Below are positions 63,238 through 64,000 of a DNA stretch of 64,000 bases, piece by piece. Each line of letters begins with the position of its first letter. Within the stretch, counting starts at the first letter, position 1. The notes under the pieces are model-generated. The model had not been told where the DNA came from. It saw only the letters and a list, made by a program, of their open reading frames with translations, and made no database searches. This stretch comes from Agrococcus sp. Marseille-P2731 (GTDB lineage: Bacteria > Actinomycetota > Actinomycetes > Actinomycetales > Microbacteriaceae): positions 456,192 through 520,191 of the forward strand of contig NZ_FPEG01000001.1 of assembly GCF_900117395.1 (NCBI RefSeq), written 5' to 3'. The translations under genes were made by a program, and so were the position numbers.

Positions 63238-64000
63238 CGGGGACCCTCCTGCTCGAGGTCGGACGCGGTGGGGTCGTCGCTGCCGGGGCCGGGGTCGCTC
63301 GCTGCGGGCACGTCGTGCTCCTGCTCGGCCGGGCGCTCGTCGGTGTGGGCGCCCGGGTCGCCGCCGCCTGCGCCGAGGGCGGCCCGCAGCCCTGCATCCA
63401 TCGCGGGGTTCGCGTCCGCTCCCGTGGGGTCGCCGAACTCGCGCGCCTGGTCCTCTGGCACCCGGTCGTCGGGGATCTGACCTGCGTCGCTCCTGGTCAT
63501 GCCTGCCTCCTTCGGTGTGGCTGTGGTGTCGGCGCTGCCGGTGCCGACGTCGTTGGCGTGCAGCTCCTCCGCGCTGGCGTGCGGGGCGGTGTCGCCGGAG
63601 TGGAGCGCGGCCTCGCCATCGGCCGAGACCCGGGCGCGCTCGCTGGCTGCCTCCGCTGCGAACGACTCGGTGCCTGCCGCGCCGAGGCTCGCGCTCGCAG
63701 GAGCACCTGCCGCAGCCGCGCCGGCCGCGCCGGTCGCTGCGGCACCGCCCAGGACGGCTGCTGCAGCGGCGTCGCGCCCGCCGGCGGCAGCCCAGTCGCG
63801 CCCAGCGGCGGCGGCGGACGCCTGGTCCGGCGCGGTGCCGCGCGCAGGGTCGTCGCTATCGTCGGTGTCGCCGTCGAAGGGGTTGTCGCCGATCAGCGGG
63901 GGCAGCTCCTCGCCCCGCGCACCGCGTCGCTCGAGCACGAAGATCGCGCTGAACATGGTGATGATCGAGAGGCCCACGTAGACCCAGCCGATGACGCTGT
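63234..64000 (-). CDS. Membrane protein with long acidic/Ala-rich tail (partial, 5' end beyond window)
   Basis: The frame is open to the right window edge, so the N terminus is missing. Visible first is one membrane helix (VIGWVYVGLSIITMFSAIFV), then LERRGARGEELPPLIGDNPFDG, then about 220 residues of low-complexity Asp/Glu/Ala/Gly sequence with PASASLGAAGTESFAAEAAS. The tail should lie in the cytoplasm or be disordered outside, depending on topology. No domain is recognised. It is translationally coupled to the small acidic gene downstream. Confidence 0.6.
   Translation of the reverse strand, partial: SVIGWVYVGLSIITMFSAIFVLERRGARGEELPPLIGDNPFDGDTDDSDDPARGTAPDQASAAAAGRDWAAAGGRDAAAAAVLGGAAATGAAGAAAAGAPASASLGAAGTESFAAEAASERARVSADGEAALHSGDTAPHASAEELHANDVGTGSADTTATPKEAGMTRSDAGQIPDDRVPEDQAREFGDPTGADANPAMDAGLRAALGAGGGDPGAHTDERPAEQEHDVPAASDPGPGSDDPTASDLEQEGPR

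Overview
The window is high-GC DNA from an actinobacterium, most likely a member of the Microbacteriaceae (Agrococcus/Microbacterium-like). This rests on very GC-biased codons, an Lsr2 nucleoid protein, a maltokinase, an ECF42-type sigma factor with its DGPF partner, FCD-type GntR and CdaR/PucR regulators, and many genes that appear to start leaderless with a TANNNT box 6-8 bases before the start codon. The genus is an inference. No rRNA, tRNA, CRISPR array, transposase or prophage gene was recognised. No gene-free stretch exceeds about 270 bases.

Region 1 (1-2.9 kb): a cut-off family-2 glycosyltransferase, a VanZ-like membrane protein, a low-molecular-weight protein tyrosine phosphatase and a tandem paralogue of that phosphatase that has lost its catalytic loop.

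Region 2 (3-27.8 kb): a surface-polysaccharide locus. wecC and wecB (17 kb apart, opposite strands) would make UDP-ManNAc and UDP-ManNAcA, and a Wzm/Wzt (TagGH)-type ABC exporter carries the product out. Around them lie a two-domain CgeB/GT2 glycosyltransferase, a DUF6270-like protein, four related GT4-type proteins with helical N-terminal extensions (one with two membrane helices and a long coiled coil, one with a GT-B N-domain fused to a heparinase II/III-like lyase), a WbuB-like GT4, a GT61/DUF563 enzyme, an alpha/beta hydrolase and two asparagine-synthetase-like proteins without a glutaminase cysteine. The 7-23 kb part looks less GC-extreme than the flanks. lsr2 follows directly.

Region 3 (28-42 kb): two small proteins (one a 29-residue membrane peptide between palindromic repeats), an orphan maltokinase, then a mostly plus-strand run of a GPH-type symporter, an alpha/beta hydrolase, two S9 peptidases, a sarcosine/N-methyl amino acid oxidase-like flavoenzyme, a CdaR-type regulator and a DUF885 metallopeptidase. 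This looks like uptake and breakdown of an unusual peptide or amine.

Region 4 (42-64 kb): mostly housekeeping and accessory genes. These are a DUF4349 lipoprotein, DHFR-like/YCII/ECF42 genes next to a truncated MFS gene, TetR with an aldo/keto reductase, an LLM flavin oxidoreductase, a GNAT, a PNPOx-like protein, MFS transporters, a lipoprotein, a decayed zinc dehydrogenase, the giant helicase HrpA with a repeat-derived in-frame insertion, an AbiEi/DUF559-like protein between two palindromes, an OCD-MHS transporter-GntR unit, a cupin and two acidic low-complexity genes at the right edge. Two dispersed palindromic repeat families occur between genes. One is exactly 56 bp in all four copies and shows compensatory base changes.
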